IMG/VR virus record: IMGVR_UViG_3300015202_000018
Coordinates: 1-45,271 of that record
DNA from: a virus
Direction: 5' to 3' (one strand)
DNA: 45,271 nucleotides
Position 1 is the first letter of the stretch; each line of letters opens with the position of its first letter. The notes beneath the pieces are model-generated. The model was not told the origin of the DNA and ran no database searches. It was given only the letters and a program-made list of their open reading frames with translations. The translations under genes were made by a program, and so were the position numbers. Shown piece after piece: positions 1 through 8,827 of this stretch.

Positions 1-110
1 ACTTGTGTAGGTGTAGGTGGAGGTGGACATTGCCCATATGTCGTATTCCATTTTTGAAAATCAATACGAACAACTTCCACAAAATTAACCATTGATATCA
101 CTTCATACAT
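1..110 (-). CDS. Partial hypothetical protein (N-terminus only)
   Basis: The ATG at 110-108 shares its A with the TAA stop (112-110) of the next gene upstream, a TAATG coupling seen several times in this window. The frame stays open for about 36 codons to the window edge and ends in a Pro/Thr-rich stretch (PPPPTPT). No clear Shine-Dalgarno precedes the ATG, so translation probably depends on re-initiation after the upstream gene. Function unknown; the position at the end of a fibre-gene run suggests another virion protein. Confidence 0.5.
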   Translation of the reverse strand, partial: MYEVISMVNFVEVVRIDFQKWNTTYGQCPPPPTPTQ

Positions 111-679
111 TAGAACACAAATATTTCATTAGCATATGTTAATAAGTCGGCAACGGCTTCATCATTAGTGATTGGAACAACATCCGAAGGCAAATTGCCG
201 ATAAAAGCATTTGATTTTACAATCATTAAATTAGAATAAACACTAGTAATTGGATATACAAAAGTTCCAATGGGGAATTCAAAAGAATTTAAGTATTTTG
301 GTATTGTTTGATTTTGAACAGTTGTCGCAATATCAACTGGCACTCTGAAATATAAACCTGATAAAACAGAAGTTAAATTTGCGGATGATTGAGGAGGTAT
401 ATAACCTATCGGGACTATAATTGGCGGCAAAGGCAAAGGACAAATACCTTGGGTTTGTAATATTGATAAAAAATCAAATCTTAAAGATTCAATAAAGTTT
501 AATCCAAGTATTTCAACGTTACTAATACCAGTTGGAGGCGCGTTTAATATAGGTTCAACAGTTTGATTCGTTGCACCTGAATCAATGAAATTGAATTGAA
601 TTATTTCAAAATTGGGCGAAGCAAGTTGATTACTTGACCGCGCTTCAATTATTGAAATTGGTAAAATTTCAAAACTCAC
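110..679 (-). CDS. Hypothetical virion-associated protein, 189 aa
   Basis: The start is GTG (679-677), preceded by AGGAG about 7 bases upstream (ATAGGAGTATTTTAGTG on the minus strand). The protein is rich in Ile, Pro, Asn and Thr, with hydrophobic beta-like segments and a proline-rich middle (LPLPPIIVPIGYIPP). It has no signal peptide, membrane segment or motif that I recognise. It follows a hairpin at 701-725 that separates it from the 610-aa protein upstream, and it is coupled by TAATG to the partial gene at the window edge. A structural role is inferred only from its place after four fibre-like genes. Confidence 0.7.
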   Translation of the reverse strand: MSFEILPISIIEARSSNQLASPNFEIIQFNFIDSGATNQTVEPILNAPPTGISNVEILGLNFIESLRFDFLSILQTQGICPLPLPPIIVPIGYIPPQSSANLTSVLSGLYFRVPVDIATTVQNQTIPKYLNSFEFPIGTFVYPITSVYSNLMIVKSNAFIGNLPSDVVPITNDEAVADLLTYANEIFVF

Positions 680-700
680 TAAAATACTCCTATATAAAAG

Positions 701-729
701 AGCCGCAAGCTTTTAACTTACGGCTTTTT
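701..729. terminator. Intergenic hairpin, probable terminator
   Basis: The arms at 701-709 (AGCCGCAAG) and 717-725 (CTTACGGCT) form a 9-bp stem with one wobble and a 7-base loop. On the plus strand it is followed by TTTTTATT. On the minus strand, the direction of the flanking genes, it is followed by CTTTTAT and then the next gene's ribosome site. It probably attenuates leftward transcription between the 610-aa and 189-aa genes. Confidence 0.6.
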
Positions 730-730
730 A

Positions 731-2563
731 TTATGCAATTCTAATTGCCGGGTAATATAAGCTGCCTTGGTAGTTGCTGCTCCATTGAGAAAAGGCGTAT
801 TTATTAGTAACAGTATACATTTTATAAGTAGCGCCATTATATACAAATGTATCGTGATTATTAATTGCCGTAGTTATTGCTGAAGGAAATAAAATCATGT
901 CAGGTGCTGTTCCACGATATCCAGCGAGCGGGTCCATGAAAGCCATTAAAATACCATCATAATTATTTGTAAATTTATTTAAAAATGGGAAAACATCACT
1001 AACAGTGTTTGAAAGTTCAACTCCTTGAACTGGCAGCAAAGAAGCCGAAAAAGTATTAAAGCTATTAGCAAAATCTCTAAGAACAGGCCAATAAGCTCCG
1101 TAACCTACATTCCCACCACTATAATTATCACTAATGGTATAGCAATTATCAGTTGGGCTAATGCTTGAAATTTTACCTACATAACTTAAGAATTCAACAA
1201 ATCCTGAAACTGCCGAATCACCTTGTAAATCCAGAATTACATGGTCGGCAAAAACATGGGTTCTGTAAGTTACGTTTGTTGTAGGTGTTTGAGTTGTACC
1301 ATAAAAATTAACCTTAATAGCACCTCGTGTATTTAAAACTTTTGAAGTTCCAGCAATTACCGTTCCATTAGGCGTAATGACGTTGGCTAAAGAATTTTCA
1401 AAATGTCTTAAAACATGAGTTTGATTATCGTAATATTCAATTAAAATAGCGTTCAAAGTATAATTGGCATTATCATTAAGTCCTTGAGAGAAGAAAATGG
1501 ATTCATTTGCATTTTTTCCAGAACTATAATAAATTTTATCTGTTTGATATTTAGTTGTAGTTGTAAATATTTTTTGTGTAAATACGGTTGACCAACCAGT
1601 AGTAGCTGTAACTTTGTAAAAATACGTATTAGCAGCTAACCCGCCTGTAGCATATATTTTATAATTTAATGCAGAGCGAGTAGTTGAATTAATAGTGTGC
1701 CAATTTCCTGTAGAAAAAACGGTGTTATCGCTAGCCCAACCTACATTTAAAGTAGGTGTTACACCTATGCCAAGGTCACTTGCACAAGCTAAATAATTAC
1801 CAGAAACAAGAGTGTTAGCAGAACTTGAAAGACTGATAACAATATGATATAAGTTACCAACAACTAAAGAAGCAGGAGAAACAAAAGTAAATTTAGTGTA
1901 TAAACCATTAGTTTGATAATGACTAACGCTGGCAATTGGCAAAGTTAAAGTCGCCAGAGGGACAGCAGCACTAGAAGTTTTTGGAATATTTACATTTGTA
2001 TCCGGGGTGGGATTATTATAAACATTATCATAAATAGAAACTGTTACATTGCCAGTGGGAGCGCCCACTAAATCAAGTGGCAAATCAATTTCTTGTATTA
2101 AAGAATAATTTGCAAAAAATGGTTGTGCCAAAACCGAGTCATAAGCAAGTGAGACAGTACCATCTGTAACGGCAAAAGATTGCGAAATAAAACTTGAGCC
2201 AGCATTTGTTACTGTTAAATTTCCGATAGGCGATTGTGATAAAGCATATAAATTTCCAACTGATGTAGCGGGGACAGACGTTGTTGAAGGGGTATAACTT
2301 CCGTCATCAATAAAAGTTGTTTGATTACCGGGGATTTGAGCCAATAAAAATTCAGAACCTGCTGAAGTGCCACGATAAATTCTCCAACCTGAAGGATTTA
2401 AACCAGCACCCACATTGGGTAAAGTTAAATTAATGGCACCTGTCGAAGGTAGCACAAAACTAGCTTCATTAGAAGGTCCGGTTTCACCTAATGGTGAAAT
2501 AATAACACTTTCTAAAGTGCCTAATAAATTGGATACTTGTACTGTGCCTTCTGAAAACGACAT
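731..2563 (-). CDS. Tail-fibre/adhesin-like structural protein, 610 aa
   Basis: The ATG at 2563 has AGGAG about 6 bases upstream. Residues about 40-100 form a fibronectin-III-like module (INLTLPN, WRIYRGTSAGSEFLLAQ, FIDDGSYTP). Residues about 125-305 form a jelly-roll-like module with the pattern YDNVYNNPTPDTN ... LATLTLP ... LYHIVISL. The 1079-aa protein encoded upstream carries the same two modules, so the two are paralogous fibre or baseplate components. The last ~230 residues are unlike anything I recognise and could hold the receptor-facing domain. Its gene lies 15 bases downstream of that paralogue. Assignment to the tail rests on domain type and context, not on a specific family match. 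Confidence 0.7.
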   Translation of the reverse strand: MSFSEGTVQVSNLLGTLESVIISPLGETGPSNEASFVLPSTGAINLTLPNVGAGLNPSGWRIYRGTSAGSEFLLAQIPGNQTTFIDDGSYTPSTTSVPATSVGNLYALSQSPIGNLTVTNAGSSFISQSFAVTDGTVSLAYDSVLAQPFFANYSLIQEIDLPLDLVGAPTGNVTVSIYDNVYNNPTPDTNVNIPKTSSAAVPLATLTLPIASVSHYQTNGLYTKFTFVSPASLVVGNLYHIVISLSSSANTLVSGNYLACASDLGIGVTPTLNVGWASDNTVFSTGNWHTINSTTRSALNYKIYATGGLAANTYFYKVTATTGWSTVFTQKIFTTTTKYQTDKIYYSSGKNANESIFFSQGLNDNANYTLNAILIEYYDNQTHVLRHFENSLANVITPNGTVIAGTSKVLNTRGAIKVNFYGTTQTPTTNVTYRTHVFADHVILDLQGDSAVSGFVEFLSYVGKISSISPTDNCYTISDNYSGGNVGYGAYWPVLRDFANSFNTFSASLLPVQGVELSNTVSDVFPFLNKFTNNYDGILMAFMDPLAGYRGTAPDMILFPSAITTAINNHDTFVYNGATYKMYTVTNKYAFSQWSSNYQGSLYYPAIRIA

Positions 2564-2578
2564 TGAACTCTCCTAGAC

Positions 2579-5500
2579 TTATAAGTTAGGGTTAATTAAC
2601 GAGAATGTCATGGTAACATCCAACGTGTGCTGCGGGTCTTTTACAACCACAGTAGGCCCATTACCATTATATGTTTTTGCACTTTTAATGGTTGGTGGTG
2701 GTACAGGAGCAATATGAGTATCTGCTACAGTAAGTGGAGCGCCTGCGAATAGATTATTTGAATCAACAATAACTGGCATTGTGATACGGAAATAATCCAA
2801 TGCCAGATTTAACCCAAGAGAAAAATCATTGGCTGTTCCCGTAGGTTGAATTTCGATTGTATGATATCCAGGTGTGAGAACATCTGTGCGGAATACCGAT
2901 TGTTGTTCCAAACGTTCTGCTGAATAGAAATCAACATTTTGAACAAAGTTACCATCAATCTTAATTGCGCCAATACCACGGTCAGGTCCTGTTTCAGAAA
3001 CAATTTCAAAACCGCCACCCATGAAAGTAAACAAAGCTTTTTCTTGCCCTGATAATAGAAGCAAGTAAGTTTCTGCCGTACCGGGTGACGAAGCAATTGA
3101 GGGAACTAATGGGTTTCCATAATTGGCTGAATTACTGCCTACAAAACCGCCTAATGCATAACTATTTGTGCTACCTGTTGAAGTAGCGTCAATACCATAG
3201 CTTACACCAATATCTAACCAATTTCTAACGTTGTTTCCAACCGCAACTAATGCACTTTGGAAATCATTATTAGGCGTGTCAGTTGATTGCACTGCGTAAG
3301 CTGGAAAATATGTTTCATAATCATATACAAGATTGCCATTGGCAGCAGTATAATCACCAGATGTGCCAGTTGCATATAAGCGATAACGTCTTGCTCCAGC
3401 AACAGGATTCCAGGTCAAAGTTGCTCCAAAGCCGCCATTGTTTGTCGTAATGCTGCCATTAACTGTCATTGCAATAGCAGGTACAGGAACGGTTGGCGAT
3501 GTGCCAGTAATAGTGTAAATTGAATCATTTACCGCGATATAATTTGCCTGTGCAAAAGATAATACGTCATTTGATGGGTTACCAATTGCAAAAGAATAAT
3601 TTTCTGGAACCAAGAAATGGTCTGTAGTTTGTACCAAAGGACCCGGTTGACCACCGCCAACAACTGTGTGATTTCCGTTGATTTGTGTCTTAAAGTTAAA
3701 ATTACCGACAGTAGAAGCGATTTGCTGGAATGTACGAGTGGTACTGTTCAGAACGCTAATTTTTAAAGAACGGTCAGACAATATATCAATTTTAAATGTA
3801 TAAGCACTATCACCATGAGACTTAGGAATATCGGTAGTGTTGAAAAGATAAACATTACCAACATTATCATACAAAGCAAAGAATGGACCATGTGCATACA
3901 GGCTTTGGTCACCATTTGTGTAATAATCTTCTAAACGATAATAATGATAATAGCCGTATTCAAAAGTCAAACGTTTATCATTACTTTGAGTTTGAACATT
4001 TGCAGGATTTACAAAAGAGAATAGCGGAACGCGGTTAGGTGCGCCATCAGTGAAAATTGGATTAATTTGGCTTGTACCATCGCTATTAAAAGTACGGGCT
4101 GGCACTGGAGAATCGGCCAATGGGATTTGTACGTTAACGTAATAACTTTGACCTGGGCGAGCCAATCTGGTTGATGATACGACAAAGGGAACACCTGCTG
4201 GAACGTTCATTTGCAACTGACTTTCGCCTGTTGAAGCGGGTGTTACGATACTGTAATAATCACTATTATCATTTGTAATATTCCATTTTGCTGGATTCAA
4301 AAGAGAAGTAGTGAAATATTCGGTAAAAGGAGCAGCAGCAGAAACTGGTGAAGTCAAAGTAAATTCGCCTGATGCAGCCGTTTCATATTCCGTACCATAT
4401 AATGGTGTTGGAATTGTATTGTAAGCGTTATCATAAAATTGAGGTCCTGGCACTCCTGGATGAACAAAAGGTCCAACGGAAATAGAATTGACTATTGGCC
4501 CTTGCATAACTGCCGAGATTTTATAGAATTTATTTTGACCAAGTTGTAATGTTCCGCCATTAGTACCATCGGCAACTCCTAACAGTCCTGTTGGAGTCGC
4601 AATTGAAGAAGCTGTTGGCGGGTGAATTGTAGCACTTGGTACAACAGTTCCATTATCGTAAAAATACTGACGAACTGTACCAAGAGTTGCTAATAAATTT
4701 AAACTTCCAGAAACATTTTTATATACTTTAATCTTTGAAGTAAATTCTGGCAATTCAAGGTAGGTAGGCAAAGTCAAACGAACTGTTCCTTGAGTAGTAT
4801 TTGTTGAGTCCAAGTTGTTCTCTGGGAATGCCATAACTTGAAAATCAGCAGATTGCGCCGTTTCTTTATCAAATTGTACAGCAGTAACAACATAATCATG
4901 AGTTACTGCGCCACTCGTTGAGTAATAAGTTTTAAAACCTAAATCTTGCGATGGTGAAACAGCAGCGTATAAGCCACCGCTATTAGTTGACACTGATAAT
5001 TTACCAAAAGCATACTGGTCTGCAACAGAACCAAAAATATCATATGAGTTTGCAGCATCTGTGCCTGGGCAAGATACCACAATGTGATAAACTGCGCTTG
5101 CAGCTACGGTCACTGTATTAAATTTGGCAATTCTCCAACGTTGTACTGGTTCAGAAAACACAGAAATCGCTGAAGTGGCTAACAAAGCGTTAGGTACACC
5201 AGCATTGTCGCTGTATAATTGAACAATCAAAGGAAATGCAGGATTACCACTTGAAGCAAGACTTAAAGCTAATTCAGTTAAATTAGTGACTCCTGATGAG
5301 CCACCGCTTGCTGAAACGGTAAAGGTTTGGTCGTAAAATGTTGTGCCATAAATTTTAGAAACATTTGAAATGTCAATAATTTGAGCTTGGTCAAGTTCTG
5401 GAGTAGCAGTGAATTTAGTATCTAATGTACCAGGCACTTGAAAAAGTGTACGATTCAAAGGAACGGGATTAACAGTTCCAGACATGTAATATGTTAATTC

Positions 5501-5818
5501 TGTTAAATCGCCAATAGCTTCATTGGAATTAAAATGTGTTGCAACAAGGAACTGTTTATTTCCCTGAAGGTTCCCAAGTGTTGATGTACCCGGAGTAAAA
5601 GTTGCAGTTTTTACCGCAATCTTACTGATAAGACCAATCTGATTTGTATCTGGCGTAATGTCACTTGAACCAACGCCAATTTGAGGGTGCGTGTTGAAAT
5701 CATTTGTGGTAGCATTACACAAATATTCAAGACCAGCATCTAAGATGGTGTTTTGCATTTCAAAAGACTCGACTAATTTGCCGCCAAGGTCTTTCTTTTC
5801 TACTCTAAAAATACCCAT
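2579..5818 (-). CDS. Large tail-fibre protein with carbohydrate-binding-like domain, 1079 aa
   Basis: Residues 1-130 form a phage fibre-type N-terminal domain (GVGSSDITPD, then GDLTELTYYMSG and NRTLFQVPG), the same layout as the 159-aa protein at 6404-6883. A jelly-roll-like module follows (LIVQLYSDNAGVP, VYHIVVS), then an FN3-like module (VRLTLPTYLEL, LLATLGTVRQYFYDNG). The C-terminal ~150 residues resemble a galactose-binding/CBM fold (FTFMGGGFEIV, GAIKIDG, LTPGYHTIEI, LDYFRI), typical of glycan-binding adhesins. The ATG overlaps the stop of a decayed endonuclease gene as TAATG, and the only good ribosome site (GGGAG) lies inside that pseudogene's last codons. It probably binds the host surface; this is inferred. 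Confidence 0.8.
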   Translation of the reverse strand: MGIFRVEKKDLGGKLVESFEMQNTILDAGLEYLCNATTNDFNTHPQIGVGSSDITPDTNQIGLISKIAVKTATFTPGTSTLGNLQGNKQFLVATHFNSNEAIGDLTELTYYMSGTVNPVPLNRTLFQVPGTLDTKFTATPELDQAQIIDISNVSKIYGTTFYDQTFTVSASGGSSGVTNLTELALSLASSGNPAFPLIVQLYSDNAGVPNALLATSAISVFSEPVQRWRIAKFNTVTVAASAVYHIVVSCPGTDAANSYDIFGSVADQYAFGKLSVSTNSGGLYAAVSPSQDLGFKTYYSTSGAVTHDYVVTAVQFDKETAQSADFQVMAFPENNLDSTNTTQGTVRLTLPTYLELPEFTSKIKVYKNVSGSLNLLATLGTVRQYFYDNGTVVPSATIHPPTASSIATPTGLLGVADGTNGGTLQLGQNKFYKISAVMQGPIVNSISVGPFVHPGVPGPQFYDNAYNTIPTPLYGTEYETAASGEFTLTSPVSAAAPFTEYFTTSLLNPAKWNITNDNSDYYSIVTPASTGESQLQMNVPAGVPFVVSSTRLARPGQSYYVNVQIPLADSPVPARTFNSDGTSQINPIFTDGAPNRVPLFSFVNPANVQTQSNDKRLTFEYGYYHYYRLEDYYTNGDQSLYAHGPFFALYDNVGNVYLFNTTDIPKSHGDSAYTFKIDILSDRSLKISVLNSTTRTFQQIASTVGNFNFKTQINGNHTVVGGGQPGPLVQTTDHFLVPENYSFAIGNPSNDVLSFAQANYIAVNDSIYTITGTSPTVPVPAIAMTVNGSITTNNGGFGATLTWNPVAGARRYRLYATGTSGDYTAANGNLVYDYETYFPAYAVQSTDTPNNDFQSALVAVGNNVRNWLDIGVSYGIDATSTGSTNSYALGGFVGSNSANYGNPLVPSIASSPGTAETYLLLLSGQEKALFTFMGGGFEIVSETGPDRGIGAIKIDGNFVQNVDFYSAERLEQQSVFRTDVLTPGYHTIEIQPTGTANDFSLGLNLALDYFRITMPVIVDSNNLFAGAPLTVADTHIAPVPPPTIKSAKTYNGNGPTVVVKDPQHTLDVTMTFSLINPNL

Positions 5819-6401
5819 TATAAATTTACTCCCAGTTTACGAAGTCTTGCCAATCGGCGTCCCTCTATTTGTTTTTGAATAATTTCAGGGTTCCATTTTA
5901 AACCTTTATTCCAGGCTTTAGAACCTTGTTTTGATTTAGAAAGTTTTATTTTAATTTCTTCAGACATTGGCTTACCGTAATTTGGATTATTAATGCCCTT
6001 GTTTGCCATCGAAGTTTTATATTTGGCTTCTTCAGAACGTTTTTTACCAAACATATGATTGCCATTTCCAGTAATTTTTAATTTAGATTCAACAGATTAT
6101 TTAATCCCTAAATTATTTGTAGCATAAATTCTTTTATTATATTCTGGTTTTAATTCATCTATCCAATACTGCTCTTTACTTTCTAATAAATTATTATCTT
6201 TTAATAATTCTATAATTGAAAAAATAAAAGATTCTTCTGAATATTTATTAAAAGCAGCTTGTAAATGCTTATTAATGTGTTTATTAAACCTTAAAGAACT
6301 AATATGGTCTTCACGCCTTTTTATAACGTTTTTACTACTTCCAATATATAGTTTTTATTTACTAAATTATAAATACAATAAATAGCAACTAATTTTTTCA
6401 A
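5818..6401 (-). pseudogene. Broken GIY-YIG/NUMOD3 homing endonuclease
   Basis: Reading leftward from a TTG at 6401, one frame gives the GIY-like start LVAIYCIYNLVNK. After a one-base shift near 6350-6356 (an A5 run where A6 would keep the frame) it continues with KLYIGSSKNVIKRREDHI, FNKYSEESFIFSIIELL and ESKEQYWIDELKPEYN, the GIY-YIG catalytic core. An in-frame TAA at 6099-6097 then interrupts it, and the same frame resumes with the NUMOD3 DNA-binding repeats (NPNYGKPMSEEIKIKLSKS, GSKAWNKGL). The gene therefore has two lesions. Its last codons (LGVNL, stop) contain GGGAG and overlap the ATG of the 1079-aa fibre gene as TAATG. A 78-aa ORF from 6054 could still make the DNA-binding tail alone. 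Confidence 0.85.
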
Positions 6402-6403
6402 AT

Positions 6404-6883
6404 TTAAACTCTTCTTATAACAATAGTCGTGGTAATGAAAGCAGTTTGCAAATTAGTTTTTACAATTGCTGGTGTGAATAAAATTCTGTTAAACATAATG
6501 TTATCAACTGTGAATAATCCAGCTTCCGTCAAGGTTCCAACAGCATCTGTTGTTGCCAACTCAGCTTTCTTTTGATAAGAAAAAACGCCAGCAGAAATTT
6601 TAGGCACATGCGTTGTTAGAATTTGGAAAAAGTCTTGATTTAACGACAAGTCAGTGACAACAGGTGTCGAGGGGAAAGCAGCATTACCAAGATGTAGCAT
6701 ATCAAATTCGGCAGGACCATATCCATGAGCCATGTGAACAATGGCATTGTCAACAATAATATTATCTTGAGTATGGTCAAGCTCTAATTTGCCTGTTTCA
6801 GCATTAAAAAGCTGTACATTCCAAATGCCTTTAAACTCAAGCCCTTGTTGCGGAGCAATATGCGGCTTTACTTCATTGTTCAT
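6404..6883 (-). CDS. Tail-fibre N-domain-like protein, 159 aa
   Basis: This looks like a stand-alone version of the N-terminal domain of the 1079-aa fibre protein. It has an early strand (WNVQLFNAETGKLELD), an N-x-I-x-D segment (DNIIVDNAIVHMAHG), then GTLTEAGLFTVDN and FNRILFTP, matching GDLTELTYYMSG and NRTLFQVPG in the larger protein. Such domains usually anchor fibres to baseplates, but a function for the separate copy is inferred. The ATG at 6883 lies 12 bases after the 642-aa gene. The broken GIY-YIG gene begins two bases after its stop, so the endonuclease has been inserted between two related fibre genes. Confidence 0.7.
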   Translation of the reverse strand: MNNEVKPHIAPQQGLEFKGIWNVQLFNAETGKLELDHTQDNIIVDNAIVHMAHGYGPAEFDMLHLGNAAFPSTPVVTDLSLNQDFFQILTTHVPKISAGVFSYQKKAELATTDAVGTLTEAGLFTVDNIMFNRILFTPAIVKTNLQTAFITTTIVIRRV

Positions 6884-6895
6884 AATTTATACCTA

Positions 6896-8824
6896 TTAGA
6901 TATGTGTTAAAGAGAATGTGACTTGGGGAGGGCTTATGACAACATCATATTCATGTGGCCCAATTTGAGCCTTCGTTCTAACAGAGGAATAATAATAGAA
7001 AGACGGAATGGCCGAGTTATTACTCAAAAATGTTGTAGCACTTAATTCTTCTGTTACATTATATGTCGTATAAAAGGTATATGGCGCTATATCTTTAAGA
7101 ATTTTTAAACTTATACTACTAAGTCCTGAAACGGATTGAATTCCTTCAACAATTCCGAATTCTTCCCTCAAATTTACAGGTGGCTCTGCCACTGTTGTTT
7201 TTATATGAATTTCGTTTAAAAAGCCAAGATAAAAATCAGTGGCTATATTAAAATTAAAATCTGCCCGCGTTGAAAATACAATACTCAATATTTCATGAAT
7301 TTGTAGTTTCTCGATAACAGAATCAGCCAATTTTTCTTCTGAACTAAGTAAATCAATTTTAGGTTCGGTAATTTCGAGCAATTCTTTTGAAGCATAATAT
7401 GGGTCTATATACAAATTGAAAAAACTACTATCATTTATAGAAAATGATTCTAACTTTGTATTTTCCGAAATGAATATAGTCTGAATGTTTTCAAAGCTGG
7501 GGAATTCAAAATCATTGATATAAAATTTGTCGTGACCTAATAATCCATCTACAGAATCAATAGTCTTTATAAATTTGTCAGTTTGAATATGAACTAATTC
7601 TTCAATAACAAAATATTCATTACGTCTTTGAATATTTGGAGAAACCGCAGTGAATACGTATCTAGGACCTCTGCCATCTGGTAATGGACCTCTATCATTA
7701 TCATCAAAAATGTATAATTTTTCATTAAGTACGGGCGCGGTTGTCGATTCTTTTTTTGAAGAATAAAAAATATTTAAATCTTTCAAACCAAGTGATTCAA
7801 TTCCCAAATCTTTTTTCGTGACTGTTAATTTTTCTGTAAAAACGTCAGAACTTTCAGAAACAACAAAGTAATCTCCAAAAGCAGGATGGTTGGCAGGAAT
7901 AAAATTAAGCTTAAAATCAGGCTTTAAATCATCAGATATGGTTAGGAACTCATCACGTATCTTAACTGACGCTACAACGTCTGCAATAGCTCTTAAGTCT
8001 GATACCTGAGAGACAATAAAGTAATCAGAAATGCCGTTTGTGCCCGTGCTAACCAAAATCAAATTAGCAGTTTCAAATAATTCAGAAATATTAAATTCTT
8101 CATTGGAAATTTGGCTGTAAGTACCCAAGGCAAGAACATTGGATTCCGCTTTTTCAGCAATAACAAAATATTCATCAACAAAATTGCCCTGCATAAATGT
8201 AATGAAAGCAGGTAAATCCTTTGTAATGAATTGGAAATTAGGATTACTAAAAGCAATATATACTTTTTTACTATTTATCGTATCACATTCAAAGCTAAAC
8301 AAGAATTTACCTTTGTCTACCAATTGAATTTGCATAGAAGTGACTGTGCCAGGAATAATAGCTTTGTAATTTTTAATAATACTAAAACTATCGCAACCTT
8401 GAACATAATTAAATGTGTCAACATATGATGGTGGAATAAAAAACAAGAAAGTATCATCTGCATTTATTACCACAGTAGGCAAAGACCCAGAAGCGGCTAT
8501 AGTCGTAGTATTAACCACACCATTAACGTAGTTTTGTAGGTTTATAGAGCTATCTGGCAATAGATAACCAGTAACAGGATAACCATTCAAATCAAATTTG
8601 GTATTTGAGCTAAAACCACCAGAAATAAATAAAGTTTCAGAACTCCAAGTCTGGGTTGGAGTCTTGTACTTATACCATAACGATTTGTTTTTAGTGTAAA
8701 AAACGTACTGGCCTGCCGGGAATAAAACATTGCCAACCGGATTAACTAATAAAGAAAAACGGTCTTCTGAAACGTTATTACTAAGAACACTGCCTGCTAT
8801 CGGGAAATGTGGTAATCCAGCCAT
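6896..8824 (-). CDS. Repetitive tail/fibre-like protein, 642 aa
   Basis: No family is recognised. The N-terminal ~100 residues look like a beta-rich carbohydrate- or surface-facing domain (YVFYTKNKSLWYKYKTPTQ). The central part carries a repeated short strand motif YF[VI][VI]-x-[EQ]: DEYFVIAEKAE, SDYFIVSQVSD, GDYFVVSESSD and NEYFVIEELVH, with weaker forms (HDKFYINDFE, QTIFISENTKLE) further on. The spacing is irregular, about 40-80 residues, so these may be parallel strands of an elongated fibre. The ATG lies 3 bases after the stop of the 410-aa gene, and the 159-aa gene starts 12 bases after it. A virion role is inferred from context. Confidence 0.7.
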   Translation of the reverse strand: MAGLPHFPIAGSVLSNNVSEDRFSLLVNPVGNVLFPAGQYVFYTKNKSLWYKYKTPTQTWSSETLFISGGFSSNTKFDLNGYPVTGYLLPDSSINLQNYVNGVVNTTTIAASGSLPTVVINADDTFLFFIPPSYVDTFNYVQGCDSFSIIKNYKAIIPGTVTSMQIQLVDKGKFLFSFECDTINSKKVYIAFSNPNFQFITKDLPAFITFMQGNFVDEYFVIAEKAESNVLALGTYSQISNEEFNISELFETANLILVSTGTNGISDYFIVSQVSDLRAIADVVASVKIRDEFLTISDDLKPDFKLNFIPANHPAFGDYFVVSESSDVFTEKLTVTKKDLGIESLGLKDLNIFYSSKKESTTAPVLNEKLYIFDDNDRGPLPDGRGPRYVFTAVSPNIQRRNEYFVIEELVHIQTDKFIKTIDSVDGLLGHDKFYINDFEFPSFENIQTIFISENTKLESFSINDSSFFNLYIDPYYASKELLEITEPKIDLLSSEEKLADSVIEKLQIHEILSIVFSTRADFNFNIATDFYLGFLNEIHIKTTVAEPPVNLREEFGIVEGIQSVSGLSSISLKILKDIAPYTFYTTYNVTEELSATTFLSNNSAIPSFYYYSSVRTKAQIGPHEYDVVISPPQVTFSLTHI

Positions 8825-8827
8825 GTT

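Noticed and set aside
1-40. Simple GTAGGTGGAGG-type repeat at the left edge
   Set aside because: It is the coding strand complement of a Pro/Thr-rich end in the partial protein and too short to be a separate repeat element.
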